Origin: Saccoglossus kowalevskii
Lineage: Eukaryota; Hemichordata; Enteropneusta; Harrimaniidae
DNA length: 21,028 bases
NCBI RefSeq assembly: GCF_000003605.2
Contig: NW_003140293.1
Span: forward strand, 1 to 21,028
Direction of reading: 5' to 3'
Shown: positions 9,370 to 19,594 of the stretch, one piece after another
How positions within the stretch are numbered: position 1 is the first letter of the stretch
Layout of the letters: each line of letters starts with the position of its first letter
Made by a program: the position numbers and the translations under genes
Notes under the pieces: generated by a model
Databases searched by the model: none
Told to the model about the DNA's origin: nothing
The model's input: the letters and a program-made list of their open reading frames with translations, nothing else

Positions 9370-9912
9370 TTTAATAAGTGACTTCAACACAGCTGATTTG
9401 ATCCTAGACGCTCAGGTTAGAGCTCAGAGTCGGCACCCCAACTTTGTTTTCGCCAGCGAGCTCAGAGTCCGCGCCCCAACTTTGTTTTCGCTAGCGAGTA
9501 TATTTTAATAAGTGACTTCAACACAGCTGATTTGATCTTAGACGCTCAGGTTGAAGCTCATCGTCGGCGCCCCAACTTCATTTTCGCTAGCGAGTATATT
9601 TTAATAAGTGACTTCAACGCAGCTGATTTGATCTTAGACGCTCAGATTAGAGCTCAGAGTCGGCGCCCCAACTTTGTTTTCGCTAGCGAGTATATTTTAA
9701 TAAGTGACTTCATCGCAGCAGGTTTGATTGTTGACGCTCAGGTTAGAGCTCAGAGTCGGCGCCCCAACTTTGTTTTCGCTAGCGAGTATATTTTAATAAG
9801 TGACTTCAACGCAGCTGATTTGATCTTAGACGCTCAGGTTAGAGCTCAGACTCGGCGCCCCAACTTCGTTTTCGATAGCGAGCTCGGAGTCGGTGCCCCA
9901 ACTTCGTTTTGA
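9370..9912 (+). repeat. tandem array of a 96-bp unit, about five copies
   Basis: GACTTCA recurs at 9380, 9514, 9610, 9706 and 9802. The last four are spaced exactly 96 bp. The first interval is 134 bp because a 38-bp piece (GAGCTCAGAGTC to GCTAGC) is doubled. Because 96 is a multiple of three, one frame stays open from 9532 to 9912 and encodes a 32-residue repeat containing RRPNFVFASEYILISDF. That frame begins at TTG, not ATG, and no start, splice site or neighbour supports expression. I treat it as a minisatellite. Confidence 0.85.
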
Positions 9913-9937
9913 GCTTCTGATGTGAACAACGATATTC

Positions 9938-10070
9938 CGAGCTCAGGTTGAAGCTCAGGATGGAGCTCAGGTTGACTCTGAGCTGTAAGCAATTTCCCAA
10001 GCTCAAGTTGAAGCTCAGAATGGAGCTCAGGTTGACTCTGAGCAAGCTCAGGTTGAAGCTCAGGATTGCC
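9938..10070 (+). repeat. AGCTCAG-rich repeat, right flank of the 96-bp array
   Basis: At least two tandem units of AGCTCAGGTTGAAGCTCAGG, AGCTCAGGTTGACTCTGAGC and (once) CAATTTCCCAAGCTC. Small hairpins lie at 9964-9984 and 10024-10043, pairing AGCTCAG with CTGAGC(T). It closely resembles 9168-9252. Confidence 0.75.
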
Positions 10071-10410
10071 ATTACATACCTGACATATTACATGGTGGAT
10101 AAAGTACGATAAATGCCGTAATTACAGCATAGTTTAACTTCACCGAGTAAATACCCTCATTTCCGGACATAAAGTCATACTAGTGTATCTGTTACACATC
10201 AAACATTTATATCACATGTTTCTTCCCACGTCGGACGGTTCCGTCCAGGAATCAGAATTTCCAACCAGGAATAAAAGTTGCAGACCGACACTATTTTATT
10301 TGTTTATTATAAACACAGGATGTCGGCCACTGGACCATCATTCTATTGTACTTGATGGTTTTAACACACAACAACACAATGCAATACTTGGTGGAAGACA
10401 CCGCTGTTCA

Positions 10411-10429
10411 AAATGAATGAATGAATGAA

Positions 10430-10460
<31 letters not shown>

Positions 10461-10485
10461 ATGAATGAATGAATGAATAAATAAG
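10411..10485 (+). repeat. compound microsatellite (AATG)n(AATA)n(AATG)n
   Basis: A 75-bp tetranucleotide run changes from AATG to AATA and back to AATG. Such tails often follow SINE-type elements. I looked upstream for RNA polymerase III A and B boxes and found none that were convincing. Confidence 0.95.
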
Positions 10486-13400
10486 TTTCCCGATTTTGAA
10501 AATGCCTTGGATTAGTTATTTGCTGAGGGACGGCCTATTAGGTATGTTCTCTGTATATTGCAGCACATGAACCTAAAAGTGTTAGGTAATAAAACAAAAA
10601 TGACGGTGTACTAAAGAAAAAAAGTACGTTCAAGTTCAACACTTTTTCATGCCATAAAACGAACTTCACCAGAAAAAACAGCCAAAACAACGCAGGGCAT
10701 GGGCCTATAACGAAATACGTAAACAGTAAAAGACCGTTAAAAATGACAACAAGCAGCAGTCAGAACGGCCCAAGTAACGCACAAGAAAAAATTAAGAAAA
10801 TTCACCAAGCGTGCTACAGGGTGATATAACGTATACAATACTATGGAAAACCACATAAGGCTAGCACTAGTGTACCACAAGAGAACGCTATATCACAAAA
10901 CGGCATATGTGGATATTTAAGAGATGTAAGACGAACAATGGGCAAAAATCGTATATAGCATGGATCTAAAAATACCCAAAGTAAGCCAGGGTTACATGTG
11001 CATATTTTGTTTCATCCCTTGTAATATATAGTGCAGGCTGATTGGTCTTAACAAGTAATAGTGATTTTCGAGGTTTCGGAGCGTTGATAATTCAATTTAA
11101 TGAAGTAGTATTGCTATACTTTACCAAACTGTGTTAATTATATAATTACCATTATCTTGAGAATGGTTAAGGTCTTGTACTGGGACATAGTTGCTCCGCC
11201 CCAAAGACGTCCATGTATTGACGTAAGTAGTTCATCAGGTCCCTGTGTGAATCACCATGATTTTAAGATACCCAAGAGGTACTGAAGGTAAGGTTTTCTT
11301 ACAGTACAATATCTATTTATTTAACAATACCTGTATAAAGCGGGACTATGATGCAGAATCAACCTGTGCTTTGATATCCTTTGATACAAAAGCAATTAAC
11401 AAGAGCGCCATCTGGAGGCGATACCACCGTTAATAAAATGTTGTCATCGTAGAGGGCATTAATTTGAGGTCATCGGGGTTACCGCCATTGTGCAATTTAG
11501 TGCAGATTTTACAGGACGAGCTTATGTCAGGATTGAGGAATATTCCGAGCGAAGTAAGTGATATATATCTACGATTAAAGTATACTCGTCAAACATTCAT
11601 GTTTGTAGAGTTATGGACCTCGTGAAATTATAAATAATACCTGTGAACACTGTATGTATGTATGAACGATCGCGTTTGTTGTCTCAGCGGCGTGTAATCT
11701 CAATACATGCGACCGTCAATGCGACCATTGCGTTTCTTGCTTTGCACTGGTGTAGAATAATGGTTAGTAATAGTCTAACGGTAGAACAATATTTTTATTG
11801 ACAAAATTATTATGTTCAAAATTTCAGTTATAATAATATGACATGATTTTTTAATAATGAAATATACACTGGCTAAAAGTCCAGGCACAATTCGAGAATC
11901 CAAATCCACACTGTACAAATTGCTGATGTCACAAAAAATGCCCTTCACTAAGGGTCGTTATATATGAATTGCTGTATACAAACAAACAAATAATGATAAT
12001 AACGGTAATAAATCTTTGCTTGTTGGCAGAAAAAATATACAGCCAGTCGAATCAAGCCAAAGGTTATGCACTTCGTTGCAATCTGCCCGTGGTTGTAAAA
12101 TTAGGTCATGGCGTGACAGACAAAGAAGACATCATTTAACACTGAAACATCACAATAAAACGGGGAAGTGGTTGCATATTACAACGTAGCAAACATTGGA
12201 AATGAAAAACCGCCTAATACAAACGCCAGGGGTGCGAATCACAATAGATAAACACTTGCCAATACCAACGCAATCGCTTTGGCTTTCCCATTCGACTAAT
12301 TAGAACATTGAAGTAGTCGTCAAAATAAACAATAGTCAAAGAACAACGTTGTGGAATGTTACACAAGTGTGCCATTGCGATAAAACAAAATTAGTTTTAA
12401 AATCAAATAAATATAGATAACAGGTGCAAACTTGTTAATGCTTAGCAAGATTTAGCAAGGCTGTACATAAACAATAAAAAAGAAACCTGGTGAAAAAAAG
12501 AAATGGCAGGATCTCCATATTATGCACTATATTTAACTTTTTTACAAAACGATAATCCATTTAAATTTGGAACTGTTACAGTCATTTTAATTATGAGCAT
12601 TAGTAAACTTCTTACTGAGTGAATTGTTATGCAAATTAGCAATTATCTCAGCTTCTTTTTAGTGCACATCCCAGAACTTTAAAAAAATAGCTCCGTGACG
12701 TTTTGACGTTTTGTTTTGAAATTTTCACAAATAATTGACAATGTATTTATCTTCAAAACGCCCCCGGGGCATTGTTTTTGGTTGAACAGTGTTACAACAA
12801 TCTTACAGACAACTAGCCCGGGTGTTCATTTATACATAAACTTGAAGTAGTGAAGTTTGAGCTGCTGCCCTGCAAAATTGACAACTGGTAGACAGTTTTC
12901 AAGACGGCACTTTCTTCAGAGTAAACAGATGTACCCATAAACCAATTTTGACAGGAAACAGAAGCATGGTTTAGAAGCTAATTTTTTGTAATCACTTTTG
13001 AACAAGAAAGCACATTTTTGTGTACATTTCAAACTACAGTGTCCATAAACAAATACTAACAAAATCAAAAAAATAATATACAATAAGCTTTCCGAAAATA
13101 TATAGTTTTGTGGACAAGGGAGGTCATCTTGATTTCCTAATTAACTAATTAAAATACCTGTCAGGTAAACTGCATCTCTACCTTAAGTAAACATTGTAAT
13201 TAAACTGACAGTTACCTGATTTTGACAAAAAAGCACAGAAACAAGGTTAGTTTTGCTCGATATTAAAGTGTCACAATGGTGTATCCTATATTTCGAAAAA
13301 CAATTCAGGAAAGAGAGGAATATCCTCGGCGGTATAATGGTATTGATACCATGTGTGGAACTCATTGAGGGTTTGAATTCAGGAGTTAACATTGTTTCAA

Positions 13401-13705
13401 CATCAAATATCCAATCTAAAGAATAACTTCTTAATCATAAGAACTTACAATTGTGGAAATTAATTGAACGAGAGTTATTTACACCATAATAAGTCTCAAA
13501 TATTTTTTTGAAATAATTATTTTCTCAATTCAAGAAAAGTAGAAATAAAATAAATATGACAACACAATAGACTAGAATTGTTGGAAATATAAAATTCAAG
13601 TTTGGCCAACCGAGACTGTTTGAAGGAAATGATAAAATTGAGAAGTAATTAACCATCACTTTTGAATTAGCTTTGAAGTAAAAGTGTTACCTGAGAGTGC
13701 CAGGG
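10486..13705. other. about 3.2 kb with no supportable gene
   Basis: AT-rich, with no open frame over about 70 codons and no recognisable domain on either strand. The one stretch that looks different is 11395-11560. It is richer in CpG and holds a short ATG frame running directly into GTAAGT (see findings). The rest shows nothing I can name. Confidence 0.6.
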
Positions 13706-14507
13706 AAATGATTACATCTGTGACCGACCTCCACCGTTGCCCATGGAAGACTAAATTGACATTTACATAAAATATTCACCCCCACAGTCAAAAAACGCCG
13801 CCGCCGCCTCTGACAATGTCCCCTAGGTGATTTTCGAAGTACCGTGAGCATATTGTACATTTTGGCATAAATTTACTGTTTTTCATTTACGATTTATTTT
13901 CCACATTTTCTTTAAATGTTTTGTTTTTGACATCGGCTGTGACATGATCAGCCATTTACGTGACAAACTAATTACATATACATATACATGTTTAACTAAT
14001 TGAACATAGCTGCTTCTGACTTATAGAACAATAATCAATTGAAATGATTAACAATAATGCAAACAAAATCATCAAAACTACAAAGAGTTCATAGATTTGA
14101 ATGATGAAGTTTTTGTTATAACCCAGTCTCCAACAGGTCTTCTACAGTGCAACACATTAGTTAATTAATATAAAATAAATTAAATGTAAATTTGATACCT
14201 TCTGTCACTAAGCCTTTGTTTTACTGCTCCTATAATAACGTTTAACACGTGCTGGTAATTTGTATACCACATATCTACTGTAAAACAACGTGGTTAGGAA
14301 GTATCCATATCAGTCGGAGATTGTTAATTATTTTCCTACTCAAATTGAAGGTTACTTGTGCTTGCCAAACATTACACCGTATTCTTGACCTAATCATTGA
14401 GCAAATATATCCCTGATAACAGAGCTTCTGTTTACCCGTAAACATCCTTTATTGGTATCTAGTCTTCCATGGGCAACTGTGGAGGTCGGTCACAGTCGTA
14501 ATCATTT
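13706..14507. mobile_element. 802-bp segment bounded by 48-bp inverted repeats
   Basis: Positions 13706-13753 and the reverse complement of 14460-14507 agree at 45 of 48 positions (core CTGTGACCGACCTCCAC, then GTTGCCCATGGAAGACTA). Nothing coding lies between, so this could be a MITE-like non-autonomous DNA element or two inverted copies of one short repeat. A target-site duplication could not be fixed. The open frames near 14450-14690 on both strands mirror each other over the right arm and are not believable genes. Confidence 0.62.
13759..13815 (+). repeat. dispersed repeat, copy 1
   Basis: The words ACATTTACATAAAATATTC, CACAGTCAAAAAA and GCCGCCGCCTC recur in the same order and orientation at 15016-15072. 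Fragments of one unidentified repeat family are the simplest explanation. Confidence 0.65.
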
Positions 14508-15444
14508 TCTCATAAAATCCCCACGTCGTAACAATACAACATTTTTTATAGTTTTTTTTTCTCAGCAAAATGTTCGTTTTCTTCGCAATTTTAGAGTATT
14601 TCTGAATCCAGGCCGTCCCAAAGAATGTAACATCTGGAGTCTCCTGCGCCAGAGACTGCATGATGTAAATATTTGTTGATACAAGATGAATCAACTTATA
14701 TCAGCAAATCTTATCTTAATGAAGGAAAGTATGGAGCGGGGAGTATCACTATAGATACGTTCTCACACGCCGGTGTTAGCACTGTTTTTTTGTGTGTAAA
14801 TATTATGCTAAATTGTCTGCTCGCGTTCCCACCTAGTTAAAAACACCGGTGTTTCGCGCCCTCAGCGAATCATATAAAAGAAAAGTCAATAAACAAATGG
14901 AAGGTCAGTCGACAAAATACAGGAATTAGCGTTTCAGAGGGTCTAGATATCAACATTTTCCCAAGGGCAGGATGCTCCCCGGACCCCCCCCCCCCCCGGA
15001 AAAATCGATTTGTTTACATTTACGTAAAATATTCGCCGCACAGTCAAAAAAAACCTGCCGCCTCCTTTGACTAACATCTGATTTGAAAAAAAAAACGTTT
15101 GAAGTAATACTAATTCTGGTGTTGAATATAAAAGTGCTACTCGTACTGAAGAATAAATTAAGCAAATTGCTTGCTAAATATGAGGTAAATTATTCGCCAC
15201 TCTTGACACAACCTAACACTGTTTTTTATTACCATACAGTCCTTTAATAACAACATAATCTTTTATACTCTTTTAATATAGATATATATTTGGGTTAGAA
15301 TCATTTTGTATAGTGTACTGAGTAAAGGTTTCACACGCAGAATCCACTTTAGGTAAGTGTAGTTCATTCCGGCAATTTTAAATATGTATATATGTAGATG
15401 GTTATGTCTTTTCCTACTGTCATACATTCCACCAATATTTTATC
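14508..15444. other. no gene; repeat fragments and a poly-C run
   Basis: Contains a perfect palindrome AAACACCGGTGTTT (14841-14854), a run of 14 C at 14984-14997, and copy 2 of the dispersed repeat at 15016-15072. Otherwise AT-rich, with no coding signal. Homopolymer length here may be unreliable. Confidence 0.6.
15016..15072 (+). repeat. dispersed repeat, copy 2
   Basis: Matches 13759-13815 in order and orientation (ACATTTACGTAAAATATTCG, CACAGTCAAAAAA, GCCGCCTCC). The region upstream, rich in C then GGAAAAATCG, has no counterpart at copy 1. Confidence 0.65.
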
Positions 15445-15690
15445 CACATGTAGCTATCATGCTAGGTTTGTGGGTATATAGAAAACTAGCGTTCTATAGA
15501 AAGATATCACAACACTTTTACATCTGCATTGTATTGCATTCTGTAGCGATACACATGAAACTAGTATTCTAACTAGGTAGGCTGCTCTGATATCACACCA
15601 CACTTTTACGTTGATACATTGCATCTGCATTGTATATTATCCATGCTTCTGTAAAGACACAGAGAAAACAAGCATGCACTACGTTCAATT
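15445..15690 (+). repeat. satellite fragment, about two units
   Basis: Two units of the family seen at 525-925 and 17366-19270: ACTAGCGTTCTATAG, GATATCACAACACTTTTA, then GGTAGGCTGCTCTGATATCA, TGCATCTGCATTGTAT and TTCTGTAAAGACACAGAG. It marks the left side of the second duplicated upstream region. Confidence 0.7.
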
Positions 15691-16004
15691 ACCACTGTAG
15701 GCATTATTCTGCCATTCAACCAAGGACGAAGACAAAAATCTATGTCAGGGAAAGTCCCATAACTTCATATATTTTCTTCCACATCACGAACCACGTGACC
15801 GAGGCAAGGCAGGGGACACCATCTTGCCTTATGATCACTTCTGTTTTTCTCTGCATCAAGTGAGCATCCTAGCAAAACCAGTTTGATTCAGTCTCCATTT
15901 TTTCGACTGAGATTTCTGAAGAAGCTGTGAACCATTGGTAACAGTAGACGTAGTGGCTGGTAGGATAAGTTTGTTTTCTTATTTTTGTGTGTGCAAAAAA
16001 CTCA

Positions 16005-16552
16005 GGATTATCTGAGCGAGCTGCCAACGTCCTGGCCAAGGCAAATAGGGATTCCACCAATGCAGCCTGCGTCCTAAAATGGCGGGCATATGTTGGTGTA
16101 GTGGAAGGGAGATTGATCCATGCCATCTCTCTGTTGACCATGTAGCTGACGTTTTCATCCATTTGTTTGACGAGTTGGGCTTGTCCTAGGCAGCGACCAT
16201 TGGCCTTGTTACCCACCATCGAGAATTGCTTCTATGCCCAGTTTGGGTGTTGAGTTACTACGAGACTCATACTAAGGATTCAAGGCATGGCAGCAAGCAC
16301 ATGTTTATGTGTTATGACTATGGTAAGCAGGACAGACCATTCTCCCCAACTTCCATTTCCAGGTGGATCACTGCGACAGTGTGCAAGATTTATGACTATT
16401 GGCTACAGGCCAGCCTTGTCACCCATCATCGAGAATTGCCTCTATGCCCAGTTCGAGGGTTGAGTTACTACGAGAATCGTACTAAGGAATCAAGACATGA
16501 CACAGGGTCTACAGAGACACAGAGTACGAGCACATGGGCTTTGTGCGATCGC
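16005..16552 (+). mobile_element. decayed tyrosine-recombinase (DIRS/Ngaro-like) remnant
   Basis: Two reading frames joined by a frameshift near 16142 give pieces in the order expected for a eukaryotic transposon tyrosine recombinase. The N-terminal core-binding part is LSERAANVLAKANRDST then KWRAYVGVV (16008 on). VADVFIHLFDELGLS follows, with a stop at 16187. Next comes the catalytic-domain segment LCPVWVLSYYE...YGKQDRPFSPTSISRWI. LCPVRGLSYYENRTKESR then appears again, because 16204-16289 is duplicated in frame as 16414-16499 (offset 210). The segment expected to carry the first catalytic Arg, the HxxR box and the Tyr nucleophile are not visible. This is an internally deleted, dead copy. The family assignment comes from remembered motif style and is uncertain between YR retroelement groups. 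Confidence 0.62.
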
Positions 16553-16704
16553 TGAATAATTGGCTCTTGCCTCAGGTGCCCTCCCCCTCTATCATATACT
16601 GAGGGCGGGCTTTAGGAGAGCGCAAACGGGTTTACCAGTCATTACCAAAGGGCCAAACAATTGAGGAAGGTCTTTTTCCGGTGGGACCCGTTCTAGTAGA
16701 TGAG

Positions 16705-17373
16705 ACTTTGGTTACTGACCAAGCCCAGATAAACACAAGAATCACTGCGCATAGGCGAATAAGTAGTCTCTGTTACAGATTTGTGCAGAGAAGTTTCTCC
16801 CGTCAGCACTCCTTGGACATGTCACGGTCTCGTTTTAGGCCTATGCCCTCATGCAGAACTATTTCAGCCTCTTTTTCTTTTGGAATGCTAGTCACCCAAG
16901 CATCTGAATTTGGGTCTAGCATTGTCGGGCAACCCTGTCACCCTATCTGCAGTTGCTTTGTTATGGGTACGACACTGTCAAGTTAAGACACTGTCACTTT
17001 ACTTATCTAAGTGGTAGTCGTAAGTAGGGAATATTGTGCCGGGCTATGGACACCCTTTTATGCATGGAAACCCACCACCTTTCTGCGTTTGACTCAAAAT
17101 GGTCATTCTAACTGACTGGAGTCTAAGGTGGGTAATTGAACATAGTGAATTTTTGCAGAGGGTTTTCAACCCGCCTATTCACACAGTTCTTACCCAACAT
17201 AGACACAAGGTCCCTACTGTGGAAGAAAATCTCTGAGGTCACGGGGCTTCCCCTGACCTAGATTTCTCTCTCTGTTGCCGGCTGAATGACAGATAATTTT
17301 GAATGACATGAGTCTATGGTGGGTATAAACTATGTGAATAGTCGGGTTGAAAACACTCTGCCTAATTCTAGCT
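16705..17373 (+). repeat. 5' duplicated block, copy 2 (distal flank of gene 2)
   Basis: Counterpart of 16-540. A 101-codon frame is open across 16681-16986, but it starts at GTG and has no recognised domain. In copy 1 the aligned frame shares FVQRSFSR, SRFRPMPSCRT and FGMLVT but has two stops. It could be debris of the adjacent recombinase element or non-coding. Confidence 0.78.
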
Positions 17374-18050
17374 ATATAGTCTGCTATGGTATCACACCAT
17401 ACTATTACTGTAATACACTGTAAAAGGACATGTGTATAACGAGCATTCTAGCTAGATAGCCTGCTCTCGTATTACACCACACCATACTTTTACTGTAATA
17501 CATGTGCATCTACATGTGGGTAAGATTCCAGGCCCTAAAGGGACACATATATAAGGGGCATTCTAGCTAGATATGCTGCTCTAATATCACAACATACTTT
17601 TACTTTAATGCAATGCATCTACATGTAGGTAATATTCCAGATTTTAAAAAGACACATAGACAACTAGCCTTTTGGCTAGTTAGGCTGCTTTGATATCACA
17701 CAATACTTTAACTTTAATACATTGCTTCTACATGTAGGTAATAATCCAGGCTCTAAAAAGTCAAACATATAACGAGCATTCTATCAAGCGAAGCCCATCA
17801 CATTATACAATACTTTTACTTTAGTGCATTGTATATACATGTAATATTTTTGGTTTTACAAAGACACGGAGATGACTAGCATTTTGCCTAGTTAGGCTGC
17901 TCTGATATCACACCATACTTTATCTTTATTTTAATAAATTACATCCACAATTAGATATTATTCTTTGTTCTACAAAGACACTTAGAATACTAGCATTCGA
18001 GCTAGATAGGCTGCTCTGATATCACATCACACCATACTTTTACTGTAATA
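17366..18050 (+). repeat. expanded satellite, about seven units
   Basis: Units begin near 17366, 17444, 17560, 17668, 17777, 17879 and 17993, so length varies from about 80 to 116 bp. The shared order is CATTCTAGCTAGATAG, GCTGCTCTGATATCACACC, TACTTTTACTTTAATACA, TTGCATCTACATGTAG, GTAATATTCCAGGCTCTA, AAAGACACATA. There are more units here than upstream of gene 1. The seventh unit is interrupted near 18050 by non-satellite sequence. Confidence 0.85.
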
Positions 18051-18051
18051 G

Positions 18052-18747
18052 TTATGTGGAAAGCCTCAACAAATTGTTGATTGTTTTGTATGACATGCGC
18101 ATAGAATTTTATTCCAAGCTATTCTACATTGATTTACAAATAACCGTGAATGGAACGAGATTGTCGATCGACCACACACCATCGTGTGGACTTTTCCTGA
18201 TGAGCGCAGTGAGCGAAGATTGTTGAATAAATAAAAATGTACATCGAGTGCATATACTAGTATATCATAACTTCAGGCAAAATTGTTATTACGGCTTATG
18301 AATGCCGTTTATAGTTGACAAGTTGACTTCAACCACCGTCTGTGTTTTCAGAGAGACACTTTATATTCTGTCTGGTTTTGACAACCTCTGTTTTCTTTTT
18401 GGTAATTCATTCCATTGTTTGTATCAGCAACGCACGAGTAGCGTTTATTTTACCTCATATTCAAAGTAGGCATTTTGAAAACGATGTGGTGGGGCTTACA
18501 CTGCCGGCAAATTGGAAACTCGACGCTTTTGAAACCCATTTTTCCGGCAAAAGTAAATGGTCTACCTGCCAAATTCAATCCGTTTTTTATTTATAACTAC
18601 CATGAATATTCATGGCGCCATTCACATTTGAAAAACAGAAATATAATATGTTTTGTGGAGCTTTTATACACAGATATTAATGTGAGTGAGGGCGACTTTA
18701 TTTGAATAATGAACTCCACCCCGCCGCCTGTTTATAAACCATGTCGA
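18052..18747. mobile_element. ~700-bp insertion interrupting the satellite
   Basis: The satellite unit starting at 17993 breaks off at TTACTGTAATA and satellite sequence resumes near 18750 at TTTAATACATTG. The intervening DNA has no counterpart upstream of gene 1, so it entered after or independently of the duplication. It includes a hammerhead-like core (18197-18217) and a perfect 16-bp palindrome, CCATGAATATTCATGG (18600-18615). The open frames at 18342-18705 have no known domain. Origin is uncertain; a fragment of a Penelope-like element is one reading because of the hammerhead motif. Confidence 0.55.
18172..18230 (+). ncRNA. hammerhead-ribozyme-like motif (non-canonical)
   Basis: CTGATGA at 18197-18203 is followed by an 11-base stem-loop candidate GCGCAGTGAGC (18204-18214) and GAA at 18215-18217. 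The next base is G rather than the usual A. Upstream, CCACAC (18172-18177) and GTGTGG (18184-18189) form a six-bp hairpin, and TTGTTGAATAAATAAAAATG follows. The order CUGAUGA-stem II-GAA is the conserved hammerhead core. Stem II is weak (G-C, C-G, then a mismatch) and stem III is not defined, so activity is doubtful. It is probably a decayed retroelement ribozyme or chance. Confidence 0.3.
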
Positions 18748-19270
18748 TCTTTAATACATTGTATCTACATGTAGGTAATAATCCAGGCTCTAATAAGACA
18801 AATATGCAACGGGCATTTTAGCCAGATAAGCTGATTTGATATCACACCATACCATACGTTTACTTTTATACATTGCATCTACATTGTATTATCCATAGTT
18901 CTGCAAAGATATGGAAAAACAAGCATTTCTAGTCATTGGCTATTCTGATATCACATCATACTATTACTTTAATAAATTGCATCTACATGTAGCATTCTAG
19001 ATAAGTAGGCTGCTCTGATATCACACCTTCCTTTTATTTTTATTTTTTAATGTATCACATGTAGCTATTTTCGTGGACTCTGAGACACGCAGAAAATTAG
19101 CTAGATATGGTGCTTTGTGATCACATAATACTTATACATTGATACGGTATCTCTAAATGGTATTTACATTTAGCTATGTTGATAAACTCTGTAGAGACAC
19201 ATAGAAATGTTGTATTATAGATAGATAGGCTGCATTGTTATCACACCGTATTTTTATTTAGATACATTCC
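18748..19270 (+). repeat. satellite, further units after the insertion
   Basis: About five more diverged units of the same family (TTTAATACATTGTATCTACA, GGTAATAATCCAGGCTCTAA, GATATCACACCATACCATAC and so on). From 18992 they run into the proximal block that is collinear with 645-1247. Confidence 0.8.
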
Positions 19271-19594
19271 ACTTTATCCTAGGTTCTGTAGAGACACATA
19301 GAAAACTAGCATTCGAGCTAGACCCGCTTATTATGCTGGAATCATTCTTGTCAGCTAATATTCTACAATGCCAGTTAATAATATTTTGATAGGTTAAGGC
19401 TAGGCTATGTAGAAGCACATACAGACATGGTAAACTGCAGTTAGATATCCATCATTTCATGATGTTGCACTCCAAATATATTTTGTTATATTGTTTCATT
19501 CTGTTATTTTGTAGGTGAAAACTGAACTTGCTGCCAATTTATAGATGAAGAACACTTCACACAATGAAGCCCTGGAATACAATGTAGTACATTT
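18992..19594 (+). repeat. proximal duplicated block, copy 2
   Basis: Collinear with 645-1247 at a constant offset of 18347. It carries the apparently ancestral orientation of the 33-bp segment (19273-19305) and the conserved splice acceptor ending at 19514. Homology ends after 19594. The next ~200 bases are unlike gene 1, and similarity resumes at AGAACCT near 19801. Confidence 0.9.

Noticed and set aside
9532..9912. 126-codon frame with a 32-residue repeat, as a repeat protein gene
   Set aside because: It begins at TTG with no ATG, and it is open simply because the 96-bp repeat is a multiple of three. No splice, start or domain evidence.
9370..9912. CRISPR-like array
   Set aside because: Units are contiguous 96-bp repeats without unique spacers, in a eukaryotic context.
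14449..14694. Complementary open frames on both strands
   Set aside because: They mirror each other across an inverted-repeat arm, and neither has domain support.
14984..14997. Poly-C run as a structural (i-motif) element
   Set aside because: A single homopolymer with no partner runs; its length is also prone to sequencing error.
15869..16219. 116-codon minus-strand frame
   Set aside because: The plus strand carries tyrosine-recombinase-like motifs through the same bases, which explains the sequence better.
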